Positions 35,697-47,875 of a stretch of DNA of 64,000 bases are shown piece by piece. The position numbers were made by a program, and so were the translations under genes. The notes below the pieces were generated by a model. The model ran no database searches, was not told the origin of the DNA, and saw only the letters and a program-made list of their open reading frames with translations. Position 1 is the first letter of the stretch; each line of letters opens with the position of its first letter. The stretch is from Cryptomeria japonica (lineage: Eukaryota > Streptophyta > Pinopsida > Cupressales > Cupressaceae): contig NC_081414.1 in assembly GCF_030272615.1 (NCBI RefSeq), forward strand, positions 953,001 through 1,017,000, in the 5' to 3' direction.

Positions 35697-36444
35697 TGTA
35701 GACACCTAAAATTGTCATGTCTAATTAAATAAATATCTTTATTTATTTAATTAATTCATTTATCCTCTTCTAGTCTTATTTCTCATTTAAATAAATACTT
35801 TTATTTATTTAAATAATCTTTTTCCTAAATTAAATAAATATCTTATTTATTTAATTGATCCCACTTCCTCTATTAATTAAATGAATCTTTATTTAATTAA
35901 TTAATTCATTAGCCTTTTCTACCTATGACACATGTCATTCATCTCTTAATTGATACACTACCTACCCTCTCATTATTTTCTTATTTTCTCTACCTACCCT
36001 CTAATCTTAGCCGACCATTTATCTTTTACACCTCTCAATCTTATCCCTCCATTTCTTATGGTGTCTTCTATATAAGGAGATTCTTCCTTCATTATCAACC
36101 CTAATCATTCTAATCAGCTAATCATTCTACCCGAGGACTCTAGCATTCGAACTTTCATATGCGATCAAGCCTACTTGCAACCACATTTTTGTTCTTTATT
36201 GAGCTCTTGTGCACACATAAAATCTGAGAGCAAATATATCAAGCAAGATCAATGGAGATAGGAAGAATGGAGATCCAAACCCTATTGGACATGTGATGGT
36301 ATAATATTTGTGATTTTATTTGATTTGCATTGTCTTAGGTAATCTTCATATGTTATGGTGGATATTTGTTGTTGTTAGGCTAGGGTTTTGTGGTTGAATT
36401 CATTTAGTCTTTCAATATTGTTGTTTTCACTTTCACCATAAACA
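35697..36444 (+). repeat. Element E 3' LTR
   Basis: 748 bp, matches 16981-17762 over its length, with the same AT hairpins (35724-35905) and TATA at 36068-36078. F gag resumes immediately after it. Confidence 0.92.
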
Positions 36445-37746
36445 AGTGCAAATACTCTACCAAATGCATTTGGTGTTGCTATTAGAGCAGAAAACTATCT
36501 AATTCAGGCTGGTAAAATAGCCCCTAGGCCCCCAATGCCCATATTTCCAGAAATACAGCCTATTGTACCTCTTTTAGAGCCTCCTCTAGTCGTTGTCCCA
36601 GCTTTACCAGCACTGAATTATCAAGTTGCAGCCCAAGCAAATACTATCACACTCCCAAATCAAGAGTTTCAGAAGTTTAAAAATGAAATGAAAACCATGT
36701 TCATGTTCCAAGGCTTTGGTAACAAAATGACCAATATTGAGAAGAAGTTTCCCATAACACCAAGCCTTATCAAGCCCCTTATCAGAATAACTAGCAGAAC
36801 AAGCCTCCTTATCATGCTGACCCTCAAAGTCAAAGAAAAAATTATAACCAAAGATCCAATATACCTTACAATCCCAACACTACCAGCACATCTAGAGATA
36901 TCATCCCAACTCAAAACAACATGGCATTAGATTATGATTGGTGTTATCCTTGCAACCAACCTCATAATCAGACCACTTGTTCAAATGGTATGCTACATCA
37001 AGCACTCATGGTTCAAAAAAATGTTGTTGTCTTAGAAGATAATACTCATGGAACTCATGATCAAAAAGTTTCTCATTCTGAACAAGGCCCGGATGTTACC
37101 TTGGTCAATTGGCAAGGTGAAGAATTTTATGGAGTGAATCAACCACAAGCTCAGAATCAGTCCTACACTTCTATTGCAGCCAATACACGGTCCAAAAAGA
37201 GAGCCATTAATATAGGACAACAAGCTGATAAAGGCATCAGTCAGGCTTCTATAAGCCAACAAGCACCACTTGGACCTCAACCCACTTCGAATACACAAAT
37301 CCTACCAAAAGGGCAACCAGTGGTCAACAAGGATCAACCAAGAGGTCAATTACAAACAACACAAGTTCAAGAGGATGCTGCTATTAAAAGAGGACAGTAG
37401 AAGGTTAATAAAAGTTCATTTAATATTTTGGATCAATTGAAAAAGACGCATGTCAGTGTCTCAATGTGGGATTCCTTAGCTCTTCCAGGGCAAAAGGATT
37501 TGCTTAAAAATGCCTTGTCTAACATCTCTTTTTCACAAGAGCTTCCTAATGAGCAACCTAAAGTTGTCTTATCCAATTCCCCTCAAGAAAAGAAGGATGA
37601 TCAACAAACTCAAAAGGTTAAACCCCCTCCTTTTTATCTGACTTTAATCACAGGTCAATACCTAGTGCATAATTGTATGATTGATTCAGGTGCAAGTAGT
37701 TCTTTCATGCTAAAGAAGATAGTTGATAAGCTAGGTTTGACATATG
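36445..37746 (+). pseudogene. Element F gag (C-terminal part) and protease N-terminal part
   Basis: Ty3-gypsy coding relic. After SANTLPNAFGVAIRAEN it runs through a Pro-rich stretch (PRPPMPIFPEIQP) and a long Gln/Asn-rich linker with frameshifts near 36780-36920. A Cys/His cluster DWCYPCNQPHNQTTCSNG (36936-36990) resembles a gag zinc knuckle of the form C-x2-C...H...C. Protease follows with NCMIDSGASSSFM (about 37671-37710), the DSG retropepsin site. The frame ends at LGLTY where solo LTR G is inserted and continues at 39324. Confidence 0.75.
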
Positions 37747-39323
37747 TGATAACTCAATGATGAACCATTAGTACCAAACTGGTACTGAGAGGGGGGGGGT
37801 GAATCAGTACAAACACAAATACAGTCCAAAACCAGTTTGACAGCAAATACTCCAAACGACTGGCAAACAGGAATACCTGTTCAACACAGACTGCAACCGG
37901 TAAAGTCAAGAGTGTCTAAAACAAGCACTGGCCGGTTGAACACTTAGATTTTCATTTAACTCAAAACAACCCTACCATTTCACCCTCATGCATTAATAGG
38001 TAAACTATCCTCTGATCGTCACAACAGTTAGTTCAGTATGCTTTATAGACAGGCATAAAACACAGAACCATCATATGCTCAACAGGTAATAACAAAGCAT
38101 CACAAGATAAAAGCATCACAAATGACACACATATTTTTTCACGTGGAAACCCAACTAGGAAAAACCACGGTGGGGATGAATACCCACAAGCTGCTTTTGA
38201 ACTCTTTTGAAGTCCACTCTGTTAGGAGCCTTGTCCGGTTAAAGACATTACAATAGGTTCTGCTAGGAACTGATCTTATTAGGGATCACCCGGTTAAGGG
38301 ATGGCTATAATACCTGGTTAAGGGTTAAACCTGATTAGAGTTACCTTGTTAGAGGATTTCTAGAACTCAATAGCTAAAGGGTATCCCGAGCTCTATAGCT
38401 TCTCAGAACTCATTAACCTCGAGTTACCCTGTTAAGGGATTTGAATCAAGCCTGTTAAGACCACCCTGTTAGGGGATTTTGCATCAAGCCAGTTAAGGCT
38501 ACCTTGTTAGGGGATTTCACAACTATTGAAGTGGTTAGAGATAAACAAGAATTACAGTGATCTGATAACAACACTCAATGCTAATGTAGATCCGTTTTGG
38601 CTCCTCTTCTCCTTCTGCACATTTACTTTGCAGGTATCTCTTTTCTCCTTTGGTCTGGCAAGAATCATGTATCTTTTCCCTTGGATACACACTCACAACT
38701 TTTGCCAACAACCTTAGAAAGAAACACAACATCGACCTTATAGGAAATAGACAGGTCGATAGCAAAAACCCTAAACCCTAAATCTATTGGGTTAAGCAAT
38801 TCAAGTGGTTCAATCCTGACCGTTGAATAATACTGCATTAAATGCAACAATCTTGAATCAATCTTAGGACATTCTCCATCGTCCATTTTCCACCAATTTC
38901 ATGGCGGCTGATAACCCATCACGTGTTATCACCGTTTGACAGACTTCGCACATTCCCAAGGTAGATAGGAATAGTCTCCTTCATGCTAGATCCTTCACGT
39001 GCACAGAGCTTACATGGCAACATGATCTGTTCTCCATTATACTGCTAACTCATCACACAAAGATCACTGATTGAGTTACATAGGCTTGAGATGCTCCAAC
39101 CAAAAATCCTGAAGTGTAAACTACCTACCAACCGGTAGTAACACAATGCTTCCATGTGCCAGTTCCCGTAACTGCATGCCAGTTCATCTTGAACAAATAT
39201 GCCGCTTCACTTTGGCATATAAACCGGTTCATACATATGCCGGTTCACACCATGTCTCATATTGACATCAATGACAACATACAATATCATTATGTCTTCA
39301 TGCCGGTTCACATAATGCCAACA
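37747..39323 (-). mobile_element. Element G: solo copia LTR
   Basis: A 1577-bp sequence starting TGATAACTCAATG and ending AATGCCAACA, with perfect target duplication ATATG (37742-37746 and 39324-39328). It carries the G-run/GTGAATCAGT box (37789-37808) and the GGAAACCCA...GGGAAAAACCACGG-type hairpin (about 38144-38172) seen in LTRs A and I. No internal region or second LTR is present, so it probably arose by LTR-LTR recombination. Removing it brings the protease of F back together. Confidence 0.9.
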
Positions 39324-39878
39324 ATATGAGCCTTTCAAAAGGGGTAGTCTAGCTAGATGGGACAATAGTAAACACAATAGGTGTGATTAAAAATTTGGAT
39401 CTCATATTGCATGCATGCCCAAACTTCTCAATCTCATAAGATGTCTACATCATAGATCTTCCACCTTACTTTTCTTTATGCTTATCCAAATATTTCACAA
39501 CCAAGTTGGGTGGGTATTTATCTTTTGATTGGTCACACATATTTTTTAGAACAAGATATGGTACCAAAGTGACTAGAAAGTCAGAATTGTAAGCTAATGA
39601 TCATATAGAACCATACATCCCAAGTGTTGTTAATGCAAATTTGTCTATACAAGAATCTAATGAACAACCTGATATCCCAGATCCAAACACCCCAATATAA
39701 GGGATACCTAATGTAGTATTAGATGAATTGACAGTAGAGAATGATGAAGAAGATTCATTCAAGCATATGGAAGAATTAGAGCTAGGTGTCTACATGATCC
39801 ATGAAGAAGGTGTCGTTGTCCCTAATCTTGAAAAGGGTGACAATCATTGTCCAATTAGCAGTGTGAACAATAGAACAG
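39324..39878 (+). pseudogene. Element F protease C-terminal part and linker
   Basis: Several frames together resemble the end of a gypsy protease (ARWDNSKHNR, then CMPKLLNL and related phrases in other frames), then an acidic linker (ENDEEDSFKHMEELELGVYM, about 39734-39795). Multiple frameshifts make this part hard to read. Confidence 0.55.
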
Positions 39879-40332
39879 TGAATTGTGGCAACTCTATTTT
39901 GATGGTTCGAGGAGAAAGGTTGGTTCTGGAGGTAGTGTTATGTTAATCTCTCCTGAAGGTAAGAAATACTTTTCAGCCTTTATATTTTCTTTTAGTTGTA
40001 CTAATAATACAGCTGAATATGAGTCACTTGCACATGGATTGGAATGGGTTAGAAAAAGAAATGTAAAGTGTTTGTAAGTATTTGGGGATAGTGAGCTAGT
40101 GGTAAATCAAGTAAGAGGTGTCAATGTGACTAAAAATGATGTCCTTAAAATGTATAAGCATAGGATATGGGACTTAATTGAAGAATTTGATGCTTTCAAT
40201 TTGTTGTCCGTGCCTAGAAATCAAAATAAGGAAGCAGATAAGTTGGCTGCCTTGGGTGCTCAATTTGATATACCAGATGAGATAAGAAATATTGAAAAAC
40301 AACAATATGTCAAAGTGGTTGTTAGGCCTTAA
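39879..40332 (+). pseudogene. Element F cellular-type RNase H domain upstream of RT
   Basis: Reads WQLYFDGSRRKVGSGG (about 39885-39930), then NNTAEYESLAHGLEWV (40005-40050), a stop, FGDSELVVNQVRG (40081-40118) and NKEADKLAALGA (40225-40260). The spaced D, E, D and D residues and the FDGS / AEYxAL / GDSxLVxxQ / ADxLA pattern are those of cellular or archaeal-type RNase H (RVT_3-like), distinct from the gypsy RNase H after RT. Here it lies before the reverse transcriptase. A second such domain is known from plant Tat-type gypsy elements, which I recall mainly as downstream of RT. Confidence 0.75.
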
Positions 40333-43300
40333 ATTCAAGATAACAGTGTCAATTAGCAAGTCTTTGATTCAGATGAACAAATTATTAATTTTCTTATTTA
40401 AGAGGCTGAATTTGCAGCTGGTAATCAACACAAATTTGTAAAGCAATATGAAAATCAGATTCTTCAATTGAAAAGTAATAAGTTGCTAAAGAGATTGGTA
40501 ACCCTTGAGTTAATCTTTAACACTGATGATTAGGTTAGAAAGGAAAAGGGCAGCATGTTGGTTAAAGAAGAGCACTACGAACCTATTGAGATATCTAGAG
40601 ATAAGTTATTGAAGCTTGGAAAGGTATGTATAGCTGAAGATAAAAGAGCATTTGTTTTGCTTTGTTAAGAGTTCAATGACATGTTTGCATGATAGTATGA
40701 ATATGTGAAAGGATTTAACCCCGCATTAGCCCAACACACCATAGAGTTGGAAGTTGATGCCAAGCCTGTGAGACAAAAGCAAAGGCCCCTTAATCCAAAA
40801 CTCGAGCATCTCATGAAGACAAAACTAAACAAGCTGATCCAAGGTAATATCATCTTTCCTATAAAGCATACATCTTGGCTTTCAATTTTGGTTCCCATAA
40901 GAAAGAAGAATGGTGAGCTTAGACTTTGTGTAGACTTTAGAGATCTTAACAAAGCTTCTCTTAAAGATCATTACCCGCTGCCCTCAATGGAGCATATTTT
41001 ACAAGTAGTTTCAGGTTCAAATATATTTTCACTACTTGATGGTTACTCTGGTTATAATCAGATTCTATTAAAAGAGGATGACCAATTTAAGACAACCTTT
41101 ACTACAAAATGGGGAACAATGGCATATAGGAAAATGCCTTTTGGTTTGTCTAATGCAGGAGCAACCTTTCAGATAGAAATGGATATGGCTTTCCAAGGTC
41201 TTATAAATAAATTTGTTTTGGTTTATCTTGATGACGTAAACATTTTTTCAAAGCATGCGGAAGAGCACTTTTATCACTTAAGGCAGATTTTTGAAAGGTG
41301 TAGAGAATATGGAGTATCTTTAAATCCCAAAAAGTGCATTTTTGTTGTACACGAGGGTAAGTTGTTGGGCTATATTGTCTCCAAACATGGAATAACCATA
41401 GATCCAGAGAGGGTAGGTGCTATTTTAGCTTTGCCTTTACCTGCACATAAGAAAGACCTTCAAAGCTTTATAGGCAGAATCAATTTTGTAAGAAGATTCA
41501 TCCCCAATATAGCATTTCTCATGAAGCCATTGACTAACATGCTTAATAAAAATGTTACTTTCAACTGGTCCAAAGAGGCTAAGAATAATTTTGAAGAAAT
41601 TAAGACTGCTATAGCATCAACGCCTTCTTTGATTAATCCAAAATTTGCAAAGAATTTTATATTATATGCTTTTGGTACTTTTGATACTATTTCAGCTATG
41701 TTGATTCAACAGAATGATGAGGGATTGGAGTGGCCAATAGCTTTCTTCAGCGAAGGCCTAGAAGGGTGCAAAAAAAATTATTCTTTTATTGAGAAACATG
41801 CATTAGGAGTCATTAGAAGTCTAAAGAAATTTAGACACATGCTTTCAAATAACAAAATCCACCTAATGGTTGCTCATCCTAGTATAAAAGATTTTTTGTT
41901 AAAAAGAGATCTTAATGACAAAAGAGTTGGTTGGATCACGAAAGTGATGGAATATGATGTCAATATAAAGGTAACGAAGCTAATTAGAGGTAAGGGATTA
42001 TGCGAACAACTTGATGGTCACAATGAAAACGCCGAACAAGAGAATGAAGAAGCTATCTTAGTTCATGAAGATAATGAACCAATTGTTGTAGCAACACCTC
42101 CTACAAGTTGGGTTCATGAAATGATGCATTTTCTTCAGACTGGTGAGTGTCCTAAAGGCATGAACTATGCTAAACGAAGATACTATATACTTCAAGCTAT
42201 CCCTTATATCATTTTGGATGGAATTTTGTTTAGAAAATATTTTAATGGTGTATTCTTAAGATGCATAGATTTAGATCAAACTGACAGAATATTAGAGGAA
42301 TTCCATAATGGACCAGTTGGTGGTCACTTTGCACCACATACTGCAACATTAAAGATCATGAGGGTAGGATATTTTTGGCCTGATTTGCATAAAGATGCAT
42401 ATTCTTGGGTAAGGAAATGTAAGAATTGTGCAATATTTGTAGGCAAATAGAAGATGGCAGCTTTACCCCTGCAACCTGTTCAAATTGAACAACCATTCAT
42501 GAAGTAGGGTCTTGTTTTATCAGAGTCATCAATCCACCTTCAAGTTCTGGGCATAAATGGATCTTGATAGCCACTGATTACTTTACCAAGTAGACTGAAG
42601 TTGTACCCTTGAAGGAGGCAAATTAAAGTGCAGTCCTAAACTTTTATCAGGACTTAGTAGCAAGGTTTGGTATCCGTGATTCTATTATTTCAGACAATGC
42701 ATTAGATTTTGTAGGATTTAAGACTGATTGGGCTATCTAGAACAACAAATTTTTGAGTAGTTCACCCAATTATTACCCTCTGGGTAATGTACAAGTTGAG
42801 TCTACTAATAAGAACTTGATTAGGATAATCAAGAGGACAATAGAAGATAATCAGAGAACTTAGCACACTCAGCTGAAACATGCATTGTGGGCTGATAGAA
42901 TCACCCCTAAGAGAGATATAGGTATATCTCCTTATGTCCTCATTTATGGTAAAGAGGCAAGACTCCCAATTTCAGTTGAAATGCCTACACTAACTCTGAT
43001 TAGAGAGCTAGAAATGTTGCACGAAGAACACATGTAGGTTAGGTTGGAAAAACTAATGTAGTTGGAGGAGGTAGGAAAGAAAGCATTATTGATTATTGAA
43101 AATCATCAAGCTCAGATGAAGAGGACTTTCAACAGGAAAGCAGCTTTGAGAGTTTTCAATGAGGGAGGTTTCGTTTTGAAATGGGATGAATTAAAAAGTA
43201 AGTCTGGAAAGCATACTAAATTTGATGCCATATGGGATGGCCCATACATCATTACTGAGAAAAAGAAACATAATGCTTTTCATCTTTCAAAATTGAATGG

Positions 43301-43346
43301 TAAAACCCTTCCAATCCCAATTAATGGGATTCATCTCAAAGCTTGA
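40333..43346 (+). pseudogene. Element F reverse transcriptase, RNase H and integrase
   Basis: After a linker with stops, an open frame 40705-42450 encodes RT. It has LRLCVDFRDLNKASLKDHYP (about 40918-40975), LLDGYSGYNQ, MPFGLSNAGATFQ and the catalytic YLDD (41221-41235). A gypsy RNase H-like region follows (41650-41900, FSEGLEGCKKNYSFIEKHAL). The integrase zinc finger is FHNGPVGGH...CKNC (42300-42430). The integrase core continues beyond a stop and a frameshift near 42510: ATDYFTK, SDNALDFVGF and the conserved E in NVQVES (42540-42805). The C-terminal GPYIITEKKKHNAFHLSKLN ends at IHLKA (43346). About ten stops lie in the integrase half. Confidence 0.88.
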
Positions 43347-43636
43347 CTTTGATATTTTATTCAGGTTAATAAGTGCCAATGCACTTTTTGTTTTCTGTTT
43401 TGTTGTTCTAAGTTTCAATAAGTTCTTACGCACAGTTTTGTGGTTTCTATGTTAGGTAACACCACTTGTTTTTTTCTATTTTTCCTATTTTATTTTGCTA
43501 TCATGCTGCAGAGCAGCTGAATTTCAAGAAGTTCCATTTGGAGAGAGGGTTGAGATGACTCTATAAGCCCAATGGATAAGCCATGACTGGTCTATAGTGT
43601 TTACCAGGCAAACACTCCGTAGAGGTCGCCAAAAAT
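43347..43636 (+). other. Element F 3' non-coding tail
   Basis: T-rich sequence after pol with a small palindrome AGTGTTT...AAACACT at 43597-43617. No 3' LTR of F is recognisable before foldback H starts. Confidence 0.5.
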
Positions 43637-46318
43637 GTTACCAAATTTTTTCACATGCTCAATTTGGTGGCCTAATGAGGCCTTTCTTTCATTCATATTG
43701 AAAAATGTCAAGCAAATCAGCAAATATCAGGTCAAATCATTAGCAAGAAATCAGATATGCACTATTTTTTTAACTTGTCTGCTTCATGTATAGATACAGG
43801 AAAAGTAAAATACAACATGTGAGTTAAAATGTGGCTCCCATGAGGGTTGAGTCCAACATGCTGATGGAGATGGGTGTTACAGAGATAAATAGATCACAGA
43901 GATATTCATGCTCCATGCTCCCCGCGACTTGGAGACAAAGCACGTGCGGAAAAGGTGAAGTGCCCAGAATGAATACCCTAGTGACTGGCGAGGTGGCAGA
44001 CAGATAGCACCTAGATGGTGGCTAGCTAGATGTGCAAATAAACTAGAGAGTGATTTATCGAACAGACCTTGGCATCGATGGATCTCTAAAAGGATTCACC
44101 AAAATCATTGGTTTCATCGACATAAGGTACATCGAAGAAATCAAAACTGGTCCCACCAATAAAATAAAAGGGTATCGATGAAACTAAGGTATCGATGAGA
44201 CATGTGAATTGTTCACTGAGGGAGGAAGTTTGGCCAAAATAATAATATCAAACGAACCAAGGCAGGCCCAAGTTCAGTGGTAGGTCCAAGTGGGGAGACA
44301 AGCAGATCTCATGAGTGAACTAGTGGTTGACATGTGGTAACACCGTGGTATAAGAGAGAGCCGCTCAAAGAGGCTAAAGGTTGAGAAGATCAAGGAAGAT
44401 CAACGGTGATCAAGAAAGATCCAACGGTTGTCGCTATGTCACAATGAAAATATGATCACCGAATACTCACCGCGACTTGGCGATAAAGCACGTGCAGAAA
44501 ATGTGAGCAACTTAGGTGTTAAGGGTTGAGAAAGTTTGAGCCGATCCAATGGTCGTTGTTGTTCTGCAATGAAAAGATGATCGCCCATTAGTCATCGCGG
44601 ATCAACAATTGATGATGTGGTGGTTAAGGTGGCACCCAGTTGGATCCAAAGGTGAACAGGAAGTGACACGTGGTAGACCCGCTAGAAGAGAGAGTAGCCT
44701 GGGCAAATTAACGGGTGGGCATGTCAAGGAAGATCTAGCTGCTATCGCTATACCGCAATGAAAAGGTTCCTGAATGTTAATACTCGCGACATAGTGACAA
44801 GCCGTCAGCAGTCCCAACAGTTCAATGTTAATATGTCATGAGCTGACAGTTAATGCAGGTGATTAAGTCAAATGGTCAAGCAACCGGTAGCATCCAGGTG
44901 GACTTGGCGCGAAATGAGGAGAAGTCATCAGGTAGTTTGGGGTCCGATTTAAGCTTGAGAGCAAGTTTTCAACCCTTAACACCTAATCCGCTCACCATTT
45001 TTGCATGTGCTTTATCGCCAAGTCACGGTGAGTATTCAGCGATCATCTTTTCATTGTGACATAGCGACAGTCATCAGATCTTTCTTGATAACCATTGATC
45101 TTCCTTGACCTGCTCGACCTTTAGCCTCTTTGAGTGGCTCTCTCTCATGTCATGGTGTGACTACGTGTCAACCACTGGTTCACTCATGAGATTCGCCTGT
45201 CTCGCCACTTGGACTTGCCACTGGACTTGGGCCCGCCTTGGTTCGTTTGATATTACTCTTTTGGCCAAACTTCCTCCCTCGGAAAACTATTCACATGTCT
45301 CATCGATACCTTAGTTTCATTGATAACTTTTATTTTATTAGCGGGACCGGTTCTGATTTCTTCAATGTACCTTATGTCGATGGAACTGATGCTTTCGGTG
45401 AATCCTTTTAGAGATCCATCAATGCCAAGGTCTATTTGATAGGTCACTCTCTGGTTTTTCTACGCATTTAGCTGGCCACCATTTGGGCGGCACCTGGCTT
45501 CCACCTCGCCAGTCGCTAGGGTATTCATTCCGGGCACTTCACCTTTTCTGCATGTGCTTTGTCGCCAAGTTGCAGGGAGTATTCGGCGGGCATCTTTCTA
45601 TCACGGTATAACAACTATCATCGGATCTTTCTTGATCACCCTTGATCTTTTTGACTTGTTCACTGGTTAATTTTCCCTTCTGCTGCAAAATTTGGGTGCC
45701 TTGAGATGCGTGCACATGTGGGGGACCCACCAATGCTAAGCTACTCCTTGTCAAAAGCCCTTAATCTTTGACACTATAGTTATATGTGTTCTTATATTTA
45801 AATGCAATAAACTCCCTCTGCACTGCCAATGTGGGATAAATGTTTTCCCTTGAAAGTTCATTTCTTTTGTAAAACCAACTTGGCATCCAGGTAAAAAATG
45901 CCTTACACAAGTCGACTGCATTTGTTTTGAAGTTTCTTTTACCTTCCATCAGCCACACAGGGGATTTGGTGATACACTTGCCAAATAATTTTTCCTGAAG
46001 GTTTGATAAGCCACACCATTCTTGAAAGTGCAATGGAGCATGAATATCTCTGTGATCTATTTATCTTTGTAACACCCATCTCCATTAGCATGCTTGGCTC
46101 AACCCTCGTGGGAGACACATTTTAACCCACATGTTGTATTTTACTTTTCTTGTATCTACACATGAAGCAAAAAAGTAAAAAAAAAACCAGTGCATAACTG
46201 ATTTCTTATTGATGATTTGACCTGATATTTACTTATTTGCTTGACACTTTTCAATATCATGAATGAAAGCAAGGCCTCATTAGGCCACCAAATTTAACAT
46301 GTGCAAAAATTTGGTAAC
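43637..46318. mobile_element. Element H: foldback element with long inverted arms
   Basis: The left arm (43637 to about 44540) matches the reverse complement of the right arm (about 44965 to 46318). Examples: GTTACCAAATTTTT... at 43637 against ...AAATTTGGTAAC ending 46318; GCATGCT/AGCATGC-flanked blocks; TTATCGCCAAGTC at 45014 against GACTTGGCGATAA at 44474. The right arm has an extra stretch of about 400 bp (45640-46035). The centre is about 44540-44965. No transposase or other protein domain is visible. No clear target duplication; the left flank is F and the right flank is D gag. Confidence 0.85.
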
Positions 46319-47875
46319 ATAACCAACTTTAAAATGCCTTCTCTTGATAATTTTATGAAAAAATTCACACAAGAACATGATAAGTTGATTCAAATGGGCA
46401 CAATTAAACCCTCTAAATCTCAAGCCTTGGTTGCCAACCAAGTTTCAAAATATCAAAATGGGCTTTCTAAGCAAGAAAAGAAACAAAAGAACTAAGGAGA
46501 AAAGAAGCAAAAACAAAAGCCAGTTACTTCAAAAGCAACTAATGATGCATCTTCTTCTAAGGGTGACAAGCCCAAGAAGGAGAAATCTAAGTGTTCCTAT
46601 TGTAAGAAACCTGGTCATGATGAACATAAATGTCTAACGAAGCAAATTGATCATTTGACTCATCTTCTAGAAAAGAACAACATCAAGGTGCCTAATTTTG
46701 TCAAACCAAGTTCATCTTAGGAATCTTCAAAGGACACAAGTAAGGGGAAAGTAAAGGGCAAGACCCTTGTTGTTGTTTCTTCCTAGCCTAATTCCTTGAT
46801 TATCGACTCGGGTGCTTTGCACCACATGGCTTCATCAAAGGATGGTTTTTCCTCTTTGGAGTCATGTTCTATGCCATCTATTCTATTGGGTGATGACACT
46901 CCTGCTGAAGTGCATGGGAGAGGGTCTGTTGACATGGGTGAATGAACATTTTAGGATGTCCTTTATGGTCCATCTTTATCAACTAATCTCCTATCTGTCT
47001 ATCAGATAACTCACACTGGCTCTGGCAAGTGGGTTGAGTTCACTCTAGACACAATGGTAATTAGTGAGATGCATAATGGGCCTACAATTGCATTGGGAAA
47101 GGTAGATAATTAGTCTAGACTGTATCACTTTTCTCACTTTGTTCCTAATTATCCTTCACTTGCATTGCTTACTCACTCAAATAAGGTTAGTTGTTTGTGG
47201 CATCAACGGTTTGGCCTCTTGAACTACCGCTACTTGCAACATCTCAGCCAACGTGAAATGGTTATAGGGTTGTCTTCTATTTAATTTCTTGATGGAGTTT
47301 GTCAAGTATGCATTCTTGGAAAGAACCCTAAATAAAAATTTGATAAAGGCAAAGCATGGAGAGCCACACAGTTTTTGGAGCTAGTTCACAGTGATTTAGC
47401 AGGATCCAAATCCTTCTTTTAGCAGGGCCAAATATGTCTTGACATTCATTGACGATATTTATTGGTACACCTTTGTATATTTTCTCAAACAAAAGTCTGA
47501 GGTCTTTGAGTCTTTTCAGGAATTCAAAGCCTTTGCAGAGAAGCAATCAAGGAAAACCATCAAGGTTCTGTGCATCGATAATGGGGGGGAATATGTCAAC
47601 CAGAGGTTTGAGCAGTTTTGTATCTCAAAAGGAATTGATCTTCAACACACAGTTCCCTACACTCCACAACAAAATGGAGCTACAGAACGTAAGAATCGGT
47701 CCTCGAAGGAAATGGCTAATTGTATGATCCACTCCAAATCATTGGCACCTCAGTATTGGGCAGAGGCCATCAACTATGCATGTTATATCCATAATTAAGT
47801 TCCTCATCGAGTTGTGAAAGGGGTAACTCCTTTTCAATCTTGAACTGGTCGAAAACCCACAGTCAAACACTTCCA
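46319..47875 (+). pseudogene. Element D gag C-terminus, protease and integrase N-terminal part
   Basis: Resumes D gag with ITNFKMPSLDNFMKKF. The zinc knuckle KCSYCKKPGHDEHKC (about 46589-46633) has all four ligands. Protease LIIDSGALHHMASS lies at 46798-46840. The pre-integrase CLWHQRFGLLNYRYL is near 47198. Integrase shows ELVHSDLAGS (47380-47405), then after a frameshift FVYFLKQKSEVFESF, CIDNGGEYVNQRF (47571-47610) and PQQNGATERKN (47664-47697). It has some ten stops, mostly TAG. Coding continues to KHF at 47871, where foldback J interrupts it. Confidence 0.88.

Larger units (their letters stand above)
16981..36444 (+). mobile_element. Element E: internally deleted Ty3-gypsy element with antisense PMD gene
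   Basis: LTRs of 782 bp (16981-17762) and 748 bp (35697-36444), starting TGTAGACACC and ending CATAAACA, with a polypurine tract before the 3' LTR. It encodes gag, zinc knuckle and protease, but lacks reverse transcriptase and most of integrase. It carries a minus-strand plant-mobile-domain gene between pol and 3' LTR. Candidate target duplication GGTGT/AGTGC (3 of 5 match) suggests age. It is inserted into F gag and interrupted by element I. Confidence 0.88.

Noticed and set aside
38763-38785. CCCTAAA repeats resembling plant telomere sequence
   Set aside because: Only two units inside solo LTR G; too short for an interstitial telomere.
44602-45754. Several 60-70 codon frames in foldback H
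   Set aside because: They lie in the inverted arms or centre with no recognisable domain, and the partner arm does not keep them open.
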